DNA of 34,702 nt, taken from Prevotella sp. Lineage in GTDB: Bacteria > Bacteroidota > Bacteroidia > Bacteroidales > Bacteroidaceae. A program made the translations under genes and the position numbers. Within the stretch, counting starts at the first letter, position 1, and each line of letters opens with the position of its first letter. Location of the stretch: NCBI GenBank assembly GCA_024681705.1, contig JAILAI010000045.1:1-34702 (forward strand). The letters run 5' to 3'. Positions 26,109-32,596 of this stretch are shown piece by piece. Under the pieces are notes generated by a model. The model saw only the letters and a program-made list of their open reading frames with translations, was not told the origin of the DNA and did no database searches.

Positions 26109-27317
26109 TTATCTTTTGTCGTTTGTGGCGTAGGTGCGTTGTCGCATGAAACACCATATATTCCTTAATAGCAAAGATGATGCCATGAGATATATTCCTT
26201 CAGCATATTGCTGCCAGATGCCTCCAACGAAGAAGAGGCAGATGAGGATGATCCACATGGCAAACTGCCAGTCTCTGCGCTTCTTGCGCACGCTCCTGAT
26301 CATTCTGAAGATGAAGAACAGGGGTAGGGGATTGAGCAGAAGAATCTGCAGGTTGACCCTTACGGTGGGGTGTTGCGAGAAGAGCATCATGGTGAGCACG
26401 ATGCCCGACAAACCACAGAGGAGCATCAGTATGGCATCATACCACCAAAGGCTCTTCTTCGAGAACGCCTCAATCACTGTTATCACAACTGTCAGTGCCA
26501 GCAGAAGCAGGAACACGGTGCGGGGCCTGAGCGGAAAATCTTCCTCAACGACCTGCGTGCCCGGAGCTACTAACTCTTGTGGCGGTTGCACCAATCTCTG
26601 CATCTTTGTGCCGTTTCCAAAGTCGCGCCTTGTGTTCTCAAGGTCCACCAGCAGGTTCTGCGGAAGGAATTCCTGTTGCAATCTGGTGGTCTTGAAATCG
26701 GCCTGAAGCCCTAGCAGCATATCGATACCAAACATCGACCAGGGGTGATGGTGACACTTCTGGTGCACCATGTCGCGATAGGTGAGAGTGCTATCCCTAT
26801 GGAGTCCGCGAGGCGAGTAGTGAAGCCCTCCGTTCAGGTGGTTCAGCACCATGTCGCGCGCCCTTGTGGTGCAGTTGTCGTAGAAATAATTGTATCGGTA
26901 GACCCTGTTCTCGGGTTTGTTGTTCTCTTCGAGGGCCAGCAGAATGGCCTGTTTCTCCTCTCTGGTGAGGTTAAATGTCTGTTGGGTGACGCTGCTGCCA
27001 TACGACTGATATATCCTACAGAACACGTCGAACGGCTCAATGCCCATCTCGTAGTCGGTGAGTCCGAAGATGAACCTCAGGATGAAGTAGGGCTTGTTGA
27101 ACGAGAACATGCCGTAGTTGACGGCAATGTCCTGACCACCCGCCCGATTGTCCTTCACGCGTAGTGCGGTGTGACCGTAGAGGCTATAGATTTCTTCGTG
27201 TGGCGAGCAGGTCAGCAGACTGATCTCTATGGAGTCGAGCTGTTCGTCTTGTGCGCTCACGTTCAGTGGCACAAGCAAGGCGAAGAGCCATACGAGAAGA
27301 TGCTTTGTCTGATTCAT
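26109..27317 (-). CDS. DUF4105 / Lnb-type membrane protein (probable lipoprotein N-acyltransferase family)
   Basis: A 402-residue protein with a signal peptide (about 1-22), a periplasmic DUF4105 domain (Lnb N-terminal domain, about 25-240) and about five membrane segments in the C-terminal third, starting TVFLLLLALTVVITVI. Candidate catalytic residues are His49 in SLYGHTALRV and Cys149 in FYDNCTTRARD, suggesting thiol-based acyl transfer. From memory, proteins of this family have been reported to N-acylate lipoproteins in Bacteroides; applying that here is an inference. ATG 27317 lies 4 bases after a TAACTTTG box, so the mRNA is probably leaderless. The alkaline-phosphatase-fold gene follows after 7 bases. 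Confidence 0.88.
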   Translation of the reverse strand: MNQTKHLLVWLFALLVPLNVSAQDEQLDSIEISLLTCSPHEEIYSLYGHTALRVKDNRAGGQDIAVNYGMFSFNKPYFILRFIFGLTDYEMGIEPFDVFCRIYQSYGSSVTQQTFNLTREEKQAILLALEENNKPENRVYRYNYFYDNCTTRARDMVLNHLNGGLHYSPRGLHRDSTLTYRDMVHQKCHHHPWSMFGIDMLLGLQADFKTTRLQQEFLPQNLLVDLENTRRDFGNGTKMQRLVQPPQELVAPGTQVVEEDFPLRPRTVFLLLLALTVVITVIEAFSKKSLWWYDAILMLLCGLSGIVLTMMLFSQHPTVRVNLQILLLNPLPLFFIFRMIRSVRKKRRDWQFAMWIILICLFFVGGIWQQYAEGIYLMASSLLLRNIWCFMRQRTYATNDKR

Positions 27318-27321
27318 GTTG

Positions 27322-27329
27322 CAAAGTTA
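27322..27329 (-). promoter_or_regulatory. Promoter -7 box of the DUF4105 operon
   Basis: Minus-strand TAACTTTG, then CAAC and the ATG. A TTG about 17 bases upstream is a weak -33 candidate. The box lies in the 35 bases between uvrA and this gene. Confidence 0.65.
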
Positions 27330-27352
27330 CGCTTTTTTCTTGAAACCAACGA

Positions 27353-30220
27353 CTATGACTGCTCTAATTCTTTTTTCAGGAACTTCGGAGTGTATCCTTT
27401 TTTGCTTCTGGCCACTTCTTCGGGCGTTCCGCAGGTGAGCAACTGACCGCCGTTTCTTCCGCCTTCGGGCCCCATGTCGATGATGTAGTCGGCCAGTTTG
27501 ATGACGTCGAGGTTGTGCTCGATGATGATCACGGTGTTCCCTCGGTCGACCAGCTTCTTGATGACGTCCATCAGTATGCGGATGTCCTCGAAATGAAGTC
27601 CGGTGGTGGGTTCATCCAGGATGTAGAGCGTCTTCCCCGTGTCTTTCTTCGATAGTTCGGTGGCCAGTTTCACGCGCTGGCTCTCGCCTCCGGAGAGGGT
27701 GGTTGAGGGTTGTCCCAACTTGATGTAGCCAAGTCCTACGTCCTGAATGGTCTTTATCTTTCGGAGTATCTCGGGGACGTTCTCGAAGAATTCCACCGCC
27801 TGGTTGATGGTCATGTCGAGCACGTCGGCAATGCTTTTCCCTCGGAATCTCACTTCGAGCGTCTCGCGGTTGTATCTCTTTCCGTGACAGATTTCGCAAG
27901 GCACCATCACGTCGGGCAGGAAGTTCATCTCGATGGTCTTGTAGCCGTTGCCGCCACAGGTCTCGCATCGTCCACCCTTCACGTTGAACGAGAAGCGACC
28001 GGGCTTGTAGCCTCTGATTTTGGCTTCGGGCAGGTTGACGAAGAGGTTCCTGATGTCGGAGAACACACCCGTATAGGTAGCCGGATTGCTTCTGGGCGTG
28101 CGTCCGATAGGCGTCTGGTCGACATTCACCACCTTGTCAATGTAGTCGAAACCTTCGAACGAGTCGTACTCCATCGGCTTCTTCAGCGAACGGTAGAAGT
28201 GTTGCGAGAGGATGGGCTGAAGCGTTTCGTTGACGAGTGTCGACTTTCCCGACCCACTGACGCCCGTCACCACGATGAGCTTGCCCAGCGGAAACTCTAC
28301 GTCGATGTTTTTCAGGTTGTTGCCCCGTGCCCCACGAATCCAGAGGCTCTTGCCGTTCCCCGGACGTCGGTAGACCTTTTGCTTTGCCTCTTTCGAACCT
28401 TCAGGAGGCGAGGGTAGGGCGATGCACTGCTTCCCGTTCAGGTATTGGGCGGTGAGTGTTTCGGTCTTCAGCATCTCCTTGGCCGTACCCTGAAACACCA
28501 CTTCGCCGCCTTTTCTTCCGGCCTTTGGACCGATGTCTACGATGTAGTCGGCATTGAGCATCATGTCCTTGTCGTGCTCCACTACGAGCACCGTGTTTCC
28601 GATGTCGCGCAGCTCCTTCAATGCACCGATGAGGCGCTCGTTGTCACGCTGATGGAGCCCTATGCTTGGCTCGTCGAGGATGTAGAGCACATTCACCAGT
28701 TGCGAGCCTATCTGGGTGGCCAGACGTATGCGCTGACTCTCACCACCCGACAATGTTGCCGACTGACGGTCGAGGGCCAGATATTCCAACCCTACCTCGA
28801 GCATGAAGGTCAGTCGTGTCTGTATCTCTTTCACTATCTCCTCGGCTATTCGCTTCTGTTGCGGCTCCATGTGGTTTTCCACTTCGCCGAGCCATTCCTT
28901 CAGCTCCAACAGGTCCATCTGGGCAAGTTCGGAGATGTTCTTGTCCCAAATCTTGTACGAGAGCGATTCGCGGTTCAGCCTTTGTCCCTTGCATTCGGGG
29001 CATTTCACCACCGCCAGGAACTGGTCGGCCCACTTCTGTCCACTTGCGCTATCGTCGTTTTCCATCACGTTGCGCAGGTATTTCACAATGCCGTTGAACT
29101 CCACGAAATAGTCGCTCGATGTGTGCACGAGGTCCTTGCTGATGCGGATGTTGCCCAGCGAACCGTAGAGCACCTCGTTGAGGGCTTCTTCGGGCAGCTC
29201 GCCCACGGGTGTCTTCAGGTTGCACTCGTACTTCTGCAGGATGGCGTCAATCTGCCAGAAAATCATCTGGTTCTTGTATTTGCCCAGAGGCACGATGGCG
29301 CCTTCGTGGATGCTGAGGTTTCGGTTGGGTATGACTTTTTCAAGGTCGATGGCGTTGATGTAGCCAAGGCCCTTGCAATGGGGGCAGGCGCCTTCGGGCG
29401 AGTTGAACGAGAACTTGTTGGGTGCGGGGTCGCCATAGGAGATTCCCGTCGTTGGGCACATCAGTCTCTTCGAGAAGTATTTGGCCTCACCCGTGTCCTT
29501 GTCCATGATCATGAGCAGGCCTTCGCCTTGCTTCATCGCTATCGAGACGCTCTTCTTCAGGCGGTCGTCGTCCTTCTCGTGCACCTGCAGCTTGTCGACC
29601 ACCACTTCGATGTTGTGGTTCTTGTAGCGGTCCACCTTCATGCCTCTGACAATCTCCACAATCTCGCCGTCGATGCGAATGTGCAGATATCCCTTGCGCC
29701 TCATGCTCTCGAAGAGTTCGCGATAGTGACCTTTTCGGTTGTGCACGAGTGGTGCGAGTATGAAAATCTTCTTGTTGGCATAGCTGGTGAGAATCATCTG
29801 AAGCACCTTCTCCTCGGTGTATTTCACCATCTTCTCGCCAGTCATATAGCTGTAGGCGGTTCCTGCTCTTGCGTAGAGCAGACGCAGGTAGTCGTAGACC
29901 TCGGTGGTGGTTCCCACCGTCGAGCGCGGGTTCTTGTTGGTGGTCTTCTGCTCGATGCTGATCACGGGGCTGAGGCCTGTAATCTTGTCGACATCGGGCC
30001 TTTCCATGTTTCCGAGGAAGTTGCGCGCATAGGCCGAGAATGTCTCAATGTATCGTCTCTGTCCCTCAGCGAATATGGTGTCGAAGGCCAGCGACGACTT
30101 GCCGCTGCCGCTCAGACCTGTTATCACCGTCAACGAATTGCGGGGAATCTCCACGTCCACATTCTTCAGGTTGTGCACGCGTGCTCCCCACACGTTAATC
30201 TTTTCGTCTTCTCTCTTCAT
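27353..30220 (-). CDS. uvrA: Excinuclease ABC subunit A
   Basis: A 955-residue UvrA, the DNA-damage-recognition ATPase of nucleotide excision repair. The first ATPase half has [19 protein letters not shown] (about 34-52) and signature [13 protein letters not shown]. The second half has [14 protein letters not shown] and [13 protein letters not shown]. The zinc modules are visible as CPHCKGLGY and the CETCGGNGY...[10 protein letters not shown] pair. Length is typical. It begins 28 bases after the stop of the T9SS-type gene and is probably cotranscribed with it, because no promoter box is seen between them. A large open frame on the plus strand (28445-30241) is only its shadow. Confidence 0.98.
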   Translation of the reverse strand: MKREDEKINVWGARVHNLKNVDVEIPRNSLTVITGLSGSGKSSLAFDTIFAEGQRRYIETFSAYARNFLGNMERPDVDKITGLSPVISIEQKTTNKNPRSTVGTTTEVYDYLRLLYARAGTAYSYMTGEKMVKYTEEKVLQMILTSYANKKIFILAPLVHNRKGHYRELFESMRRKGYLHIRIDGEIVEIVRGMKVDRYKNHNIEVVVDKLQVHEKDDDRLKKSVSIAMKQGEGLLMIMDKDTGEAKYFSKRLMCPTTGISYGDPAPNKFSFNSPEGACPHCKGLGYINAIDLEKVIPNRNLSIHEGAIVPLGKYKNQMIFWQIDAILQKYECNLKTPVGELPEEALNEVLYGSLGNIRISKDLVHTSSDYFVEFNGIVKYLRNVMENDDSASGQKWADQFLAVVKCPECKGQRLNRESLSYKIWDKNISELAQMDLLELKEWLGEVENHMEPQQKRIAEEIVKEIQTRLTFMLEVGLEYLALDRQSATLSGGESQRIRLATQIGSQLVNVLYILDEPSIGLHQRDNERLIGALKELRDIGNTVLVVEHDKDMMLNADYIVDIGPKAGRKGGEVVFQGTAKEMLKTETLTAQYLNGKQCIALPSPPEGSKEAKQKVYRRPGNGKSLWIRGARGNNLKNIDVEFPLGKLIVVTGVSGSGKSTLVNETLQPILSQHFYRSLKKPMEYDSFEGFDYIDKVVNVDQTPIGRTPRSNPATYTGVFSDIRNLFVNLPEAKIRGYKPGRFSFNVKGGRCETCGGNGYKTIEMNFLPDVMVPCEICHGKRYNRETLEVRFRGKSIADVLDMTINQAVEFFENVPEILRKIKTIQDVGLGYIKLGQPSTTLSGGESQRVKLATELSKKDTGKTLYILDEPTTGLHFEDIRILMDVIKKLVDRGNTVIIIEHNLDVIKLADYIIDMGPEGGRNGGQLLTCGTPEEVARSKKGYTPKFLKKELEQS

Positions 30221-30248
30221 TATCTATTTCTCCAGTGCTGAAGGCGTC

Positions 30249-30971
30249 TTATTGGTCGACCGTTTCGTTACCGTTCTCCGTGTAGCCGCGCAGCAGGTTG
30301 ACGGCTCTTTTGATGTGGTATTTCCTGCCATCGGCACCTCGGGCTTCCACATTCACGTAGTACACGCCCTGCTTCGCATCGTGGCCGTTGAACGTACCGT
30401 CCCATCCATCGTTGGGGTCGGTCCATTCGAACATCTTCTGTCCCCATCGGCTGAAGATGGTGGCCTTGAATTCCACCAGGCTCTGCCATCCGGATTTGGC
30501 TTTATAGATGTCGTTGATGCCGTCGCCGTTGGGCGAGAAGGCATTGGGCATTTCGAGCTTGCTCTCGCTCACCGTCACGCGGATGGGCTGCATGTCGCTC
30601 CAGTATTCTTCGGTGAAGCTGACGGTGTCTGTACCCTGCACGAAAGTAGCATAGAGCACGATGGCATGACTTCCAGCTTTTGTGAAGGTATATTCCGTAT
30701 CTTGCTCATAGCGATTGAGATACGGGCTCTCTTCTCCTTCAAGGGTGAAGCGCCATTCGTAGGTGGCGTTCCATCCCGCATCGTTGCTGGGATTGGCCAC
30801 GAAGCGTCCCACGATGGGTGCCGATCCTGAATAGGACGTGCTCTGTTCCTCTTCGCCCTCGGTGTTGGTGAAGTAGGCCGTAGGGTCGATGCTTGGCATC
30901 TCGTCCTGCGCCCATGCCGATAGTGCTGATGCCATCATAATGGCTGCGATATATGCTCGGATTCTTCTCAT
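30249..30971 (-). CDS. Secreted protein with PKD-like and T9SS type B (CHU_C) domains
   Basis: About 240 residues. The signal peptide [21 protein letters not shown] precedes a beta-rich, PKD-like middle region (about 45-140). A C-terminal gliding-motility-associated domain begins at [20 protein letters not shown] and contains [14 protein letters not shown] and [20 protein letters not shown]. This domain is the type B sorting signal for type IX secretion, so the protein is likely surface-exposed or released. The track starts at a TTG at 31037, which falls inside the promoter box. ATG 30971 is preferred because it gives the signal peptide. It leads into uvrA. Confidence 0.92.
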   Translation of the reverse strand: MRRIRAYIAAIMMASALSAWAQDEMPSIDPTAYFTNTEGEEEQSTSYSGSAPIVGRFVANPSNDAGWNATYEWRFTLEGEESPYLNRYEQDTEYTFTKAGSHAIVLYATFVQGTDTVSFTEEYWSDMQPIRVTVSESKLEMPNAFSPNGDGINDIYKAKSGWQSLVEFKATIFSRWGQKMFEWTDPNDGWDGTFNGHDAKQGVYYVNVEARGADGRKYHIKRAVNLLRGYTENGNETVDQ

Positions 30972-31034
30972 TTTCTTTTCGTCGTTGTCACTTGAATTTA
31001 TAGAGATAACGCTATTTGCGCCGAAACTATTATG

Positions 31035-31042
31035 CAAAGATA
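31035..31042 (-). promoter_or_regulatory. Promoter -7 box of the T9SS-protein/uvrA operon
   Basis: Minus-strand TATCTTTG followed by CATAA, giving a leader of about 55-60 bases to ATG 30971. Confidence 0.65.
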
Positions 31043-31106
31043 TGAAAAAAAATTCAACCTGCCATCCATGTTTTACTTTTTTCTATAAAAAAAACTTTTT
31101 TCAAGC

Positions 31107-31216
31107 ACTTGCGCCGTTGTTTTGGAGCTATGAAGTGCGGCGGTTTCCGTGAGCAAAACTGGCGCTTTTCGTTGTCGAAAGCGCCAATTTCGGGGAGGGA
31201 TTTCGGCGGTTTCTAT
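31107..31216. repeat. 22-bp tandem repeat, locus C (about 5 decayed units)
   Basis: Units at 31107, 31129, 31151, 31173 and 31195 keep the 22-bp register. The best (31151-31172) reads AAAACTGGCGCTTTTCGT at its core, one change from the locus A core. Others are in mixed or inverted sense (GCGCCAATTTCG). Confidence 0.7.
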
Positions 31217-31300
31217 GGGGGGCTATGGGATTTGATGGTGGCTATGGGGTTTTGATGGGGGGGCTATGGGATTTGATGGGAGATGATGGGGGCTGTGAAG
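31217..31300 (+). repeat. G-rich degenerate repeat (possible G-quadruplex DNA)
   Basis: Three copies of GGCTATGGG-TTTGATGG-like sequence, spaced 19-22 bases, contain at least seven runs of three or more G on the plus strand. It directly continues the 22-bp array and shows no coding potential. Confidence 0.7.
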
Positions 31301-31321
31301 GATAGCGGTTGTTTCACGATG

Positions 31322-31381
31322 TCCTATGATGCCCTATAACCCCCTATTTAATCCTATAATCCCCTATCTAACCCTAGGAGG
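31322..31381. repeat. 10-bp-period repeat, 6 units
   Basis: CCTAT or CCTAG recurs exactly every 10 bases at 31323, 31333, 31343, 31353, 31363 and 31373. The last unit contains the stop codon of the truncated HU-like gene. Confidence 0.8.
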
Positions 31382-31493
31382 CCCCGCCGCTCGGTGCTCC
31401 CCTTCTTCGGAAGGGTTGGGGGAGGTTCCCATTTCCGCCTGCCGCCTTGGAGTTGGTGATGGTGTTCTGTACCAATTTGTAGAATACTGCCAT
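31374..31493 (-). pseudogene. 5' fragment of an HU-like DNA-binding protein gene
   Basis: A 39-codon frame begins MAVFYKLVQNTITNSKAAGG, which I recognise as the N-terminus of the HU-like (HU-HIG-type) DNA-binding proteins common in Bacteroidales, normally about 120-160 residues. After about 22 codons the similarity stops: the frame runs into a CCCTTC-TTCG-GAAGGG hairpin and ends in the 10-bp repeat. An intact promoter (31664-31696), a leader of about 165 bases and an A/G-rich ribosome site (GAAAGGAAAAACACA) remain, so a short peptide may still be made. Too short for the ORF track. Family recognition is from memory and should be confirmed by search. Confidence 0.7.
31397..31421. repeat. Stable UUCG-loop hairpin (REP-like)
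   Basis: CCCTTC (31400-31405), loop TTCG, GAAGGG (31410-31415), flanked by further C- and G-runs (CTCC and GGGGGAGG). C(UUCG)G loops are exceptionally stable. It lies exactly at the point where the HU-like gene loses homology. Confidence 0.7.
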
Positions 31494-31650
31494 TGTGTTT
31501 TTCCTTTCAAAGATTTTAACGGTTAACGAATTCTGTTCTGAAGGAGTTTCCGCGTTGCGCTGATCAGGCCTGTTTTATCATCGCTGAGCATCGTGTCGTG
31601 CCGTCCCCGGGCCCTTGGTTTCCGCATTCTCACGAGCTTCCACGTTTCTT

Positions 31651-31754
31651 CTCCTTTCAAGTGCAAAGTTACAACATAATTCCCTTAAATTCCAAATTTT
31701 TAGGGGGTCGAAAACGGCTAATAATTGTTAAGGATATTGAACGAATGTATTTGT
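31651..31754. repeat. Left arm of a 104-bp imperfect inverted repeat
   Basis: Pairs with 31925-32028. The inner 66 bases (31689-31754) match the reverse complement of 31925-31990 at 60 of 66 positions, including GGGTCGAAAACGGCTAATAA. The outer 38 bases are conserved mainly around the promoter (CTCCTTTCA and TGCAAAG). The spacer is 170 bp. Confidence 0.9.
31664..31696 (-). promoter_or_regulatory. Outward promoter, left arm, for the HU-like fragment
   Basis: Minus-strand TTTG (31693-31696), 21 bases, TAACTTTG (31664-31671), followed by GCACTTGAAAGGAG. The same layout is found on the right arm. Confidence 0.75.
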
Positions 31755-31787
31755 TACAATGTTACATTTTGTCTTTCCCTGAATATG

Positions 31788-31870
31788 GTTGACTCCTTTT
31801 AGGCCTTGTTTTTTAACATTTGCCTACCCGTACGGATTTGGTTGACTGCCTCGCCTGAGTACAGTTGACT
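31788..31870. repeat. Three copies of GTTGACT in the inverted-repeat spacer
   Basis: GTTGACT occurs at 31788-31794, 31841-31847 and 31864-31870, each in a similar context (GAATATG, CGGATTTG or GAGTACA before it). It may be a remnant of a mobile-element end or a regulator-binding array. No transposase is present. Confidence 0.4.
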
Positions 31871-31924
31871 ACTTTCGCTGGAGACATTGTGCCCGACCCC
31901 TAATGTCACAAAGTCATATATGTC

Positions 31925-32028
31925 ACAAATACATTCGTTTTGTATCCTTAACAATTATTAGCCGTTTTCGACCCGTTGAAAATTTGGAATATGGTCATGA
32001 ATTGTTGTACCTTTGCAAGTGAAAGGAG
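31925..32028. repeat. Right arm of the 104-bp imperfect inverted repeat
   Basis: Reverse-complement partner of 31651-31754. It carries the promoter of the truncated secreted-protein gene at its outer end. Confidence 0.9.
31983..32015 (+). promoter_or_regulatory. Outward promoter, right arm
   Basis: TTTG (31983-31986), 21 bases, TACCTTTG (32008-32015), followed by GCAAGTGAAAGGAG. The leader to ATG 32153 is about 130 bases and ends in an A-rich stretch. Confidence 0.75.
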
Positions 32029-32152
32029 AGGAAAATATAAAGGCACAAGAAAGACGGAAACAAAGGGCAAACTCAACATCTCTCTCACTAGTTGCTAACT
32101 CGCATCTACATCATCAAAAATTAGTTATCAATCCATTAAAGTCAAAAAAGAA

Positions 32153-32500
32153 ATGAAACGCTTGTCATTGATTTTATCCCTACTACTGCTGGTATTCGTA
32201 GCCAGCGCCCAGACGTACAATGTTCGCATGAAGAGTGGTGCAGTTGTCAAGTTCAACTCTTCGGATATAGAATACGTAGATTTTTCTGCCAACGGCGAAG
32301 CACCGATAGCCGTCGACCTTGACCTTCCCTCCGGCCGGCTATGGGCAAACATGAACGTGGGCGCGAGCAGTCCCGAGGGCTACGGGTTTTTGTGTGCGGC
32401 CTGTGCGTTAGAGACTCTAGATTTTTCTAGAGATTCTAGATTTTCTAGAGGTTCTAGATTTTCTAGAGATTCTAGATTTCCCCGAGCCTTTATATCCTAG
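32153..32500 (+). pseudogene. Truncated secreted protein gene, N-terminal fragment
   Basis: A 115-codon frame. Residues 1-19 (MKRLSLILSLLLLVFVASA) form a signal peptide. The following part, VRMKSGAVVKFNSSDIEYV and then DLPSGRLWANMNVGAS, resembles the start of larger Bacteroidales surface proteins that carry a LPSG-x-WA-x-x-NVGA motif. After about residue 78 (PEGYG) the similarity ends and the frame enters TCTAGA-rich repeats encoding DSRFSR units, then a stop. Expected full-length relatives are several times longer. Promoter and signal are intact, so a short secreted product is possible. I read it as a remnant, not a full gene. Confidence 0.6.
32410..32482. repeat. 18-bp tandem repeat rich in TCTAGA
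   Basis: Four units (one of 19 bp, three of 18 bp) contain seven TCTAGA hexamers in about 62 bases, in alternating contexts (GATTCTAGATTT and TTTCTAGAG) that can form nested hairpins. In the upstream reading frame they encode DSRFSR-like units. Confidence 0.9.
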
Positions 32501-32515
32501 ATATAACATTTTTCC
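32491..32515 (+). terminator. Possible weak terminator
   Basis: TATATC-CTA-GATATA is a perfect 6-bp inverted repeat with a 3-base loop, followed by ACATTTTT. The stem is A/T only, so termination is uncertain. Confidence 0.3.
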
Positions 32516-32532
32516 CTGTTTGGTAGAATAAA

Positions 32533-32564
32533 TTTGGTAGTTTAAAGAAAAATTTGTAAATTTG
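32533..32564 (+). promoter_or_regulatory. Promoter of the BspA-type gene
   Basis: TTTG (32533-32536), 20 bases, TAAATTTG (32557-32564). The leader is about 27 bases to ATG 32597, or about 87 to the alternative ATG 32657. Confidence 0.7.
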
Positions 32565-32596
32565 CGTCGAAATTATAACATAAGTATTTATAAGAT

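Noticed and set aside
28445-30241. 598-residue plus-strand ORF opposite uvrA
   Set aside because: It lies wholly antisense to a complete, canonical uvrA and its composition (Val/Leu/His-rich) is typical of a shadow frame.
31326-31792. Plus-strand ORFs 31326-31526 and 31598-31792
   Set aside because: They are made of the 10-bp repeat, the antisense of the HU-like fragment and its leader; no promoter or domain supports them.
31755-31924. Complete insertion sequence
   Set aside because: The spacer is only 170 bp and has no transposase frame or target-site duplication that I can see.
31651-32028. Invertible promoter (phase switch)
   Set aside because: Both arms carry an outward promoter, so inverting the spacer would leave transcription unchanged, and no recombinase gene is nearby.
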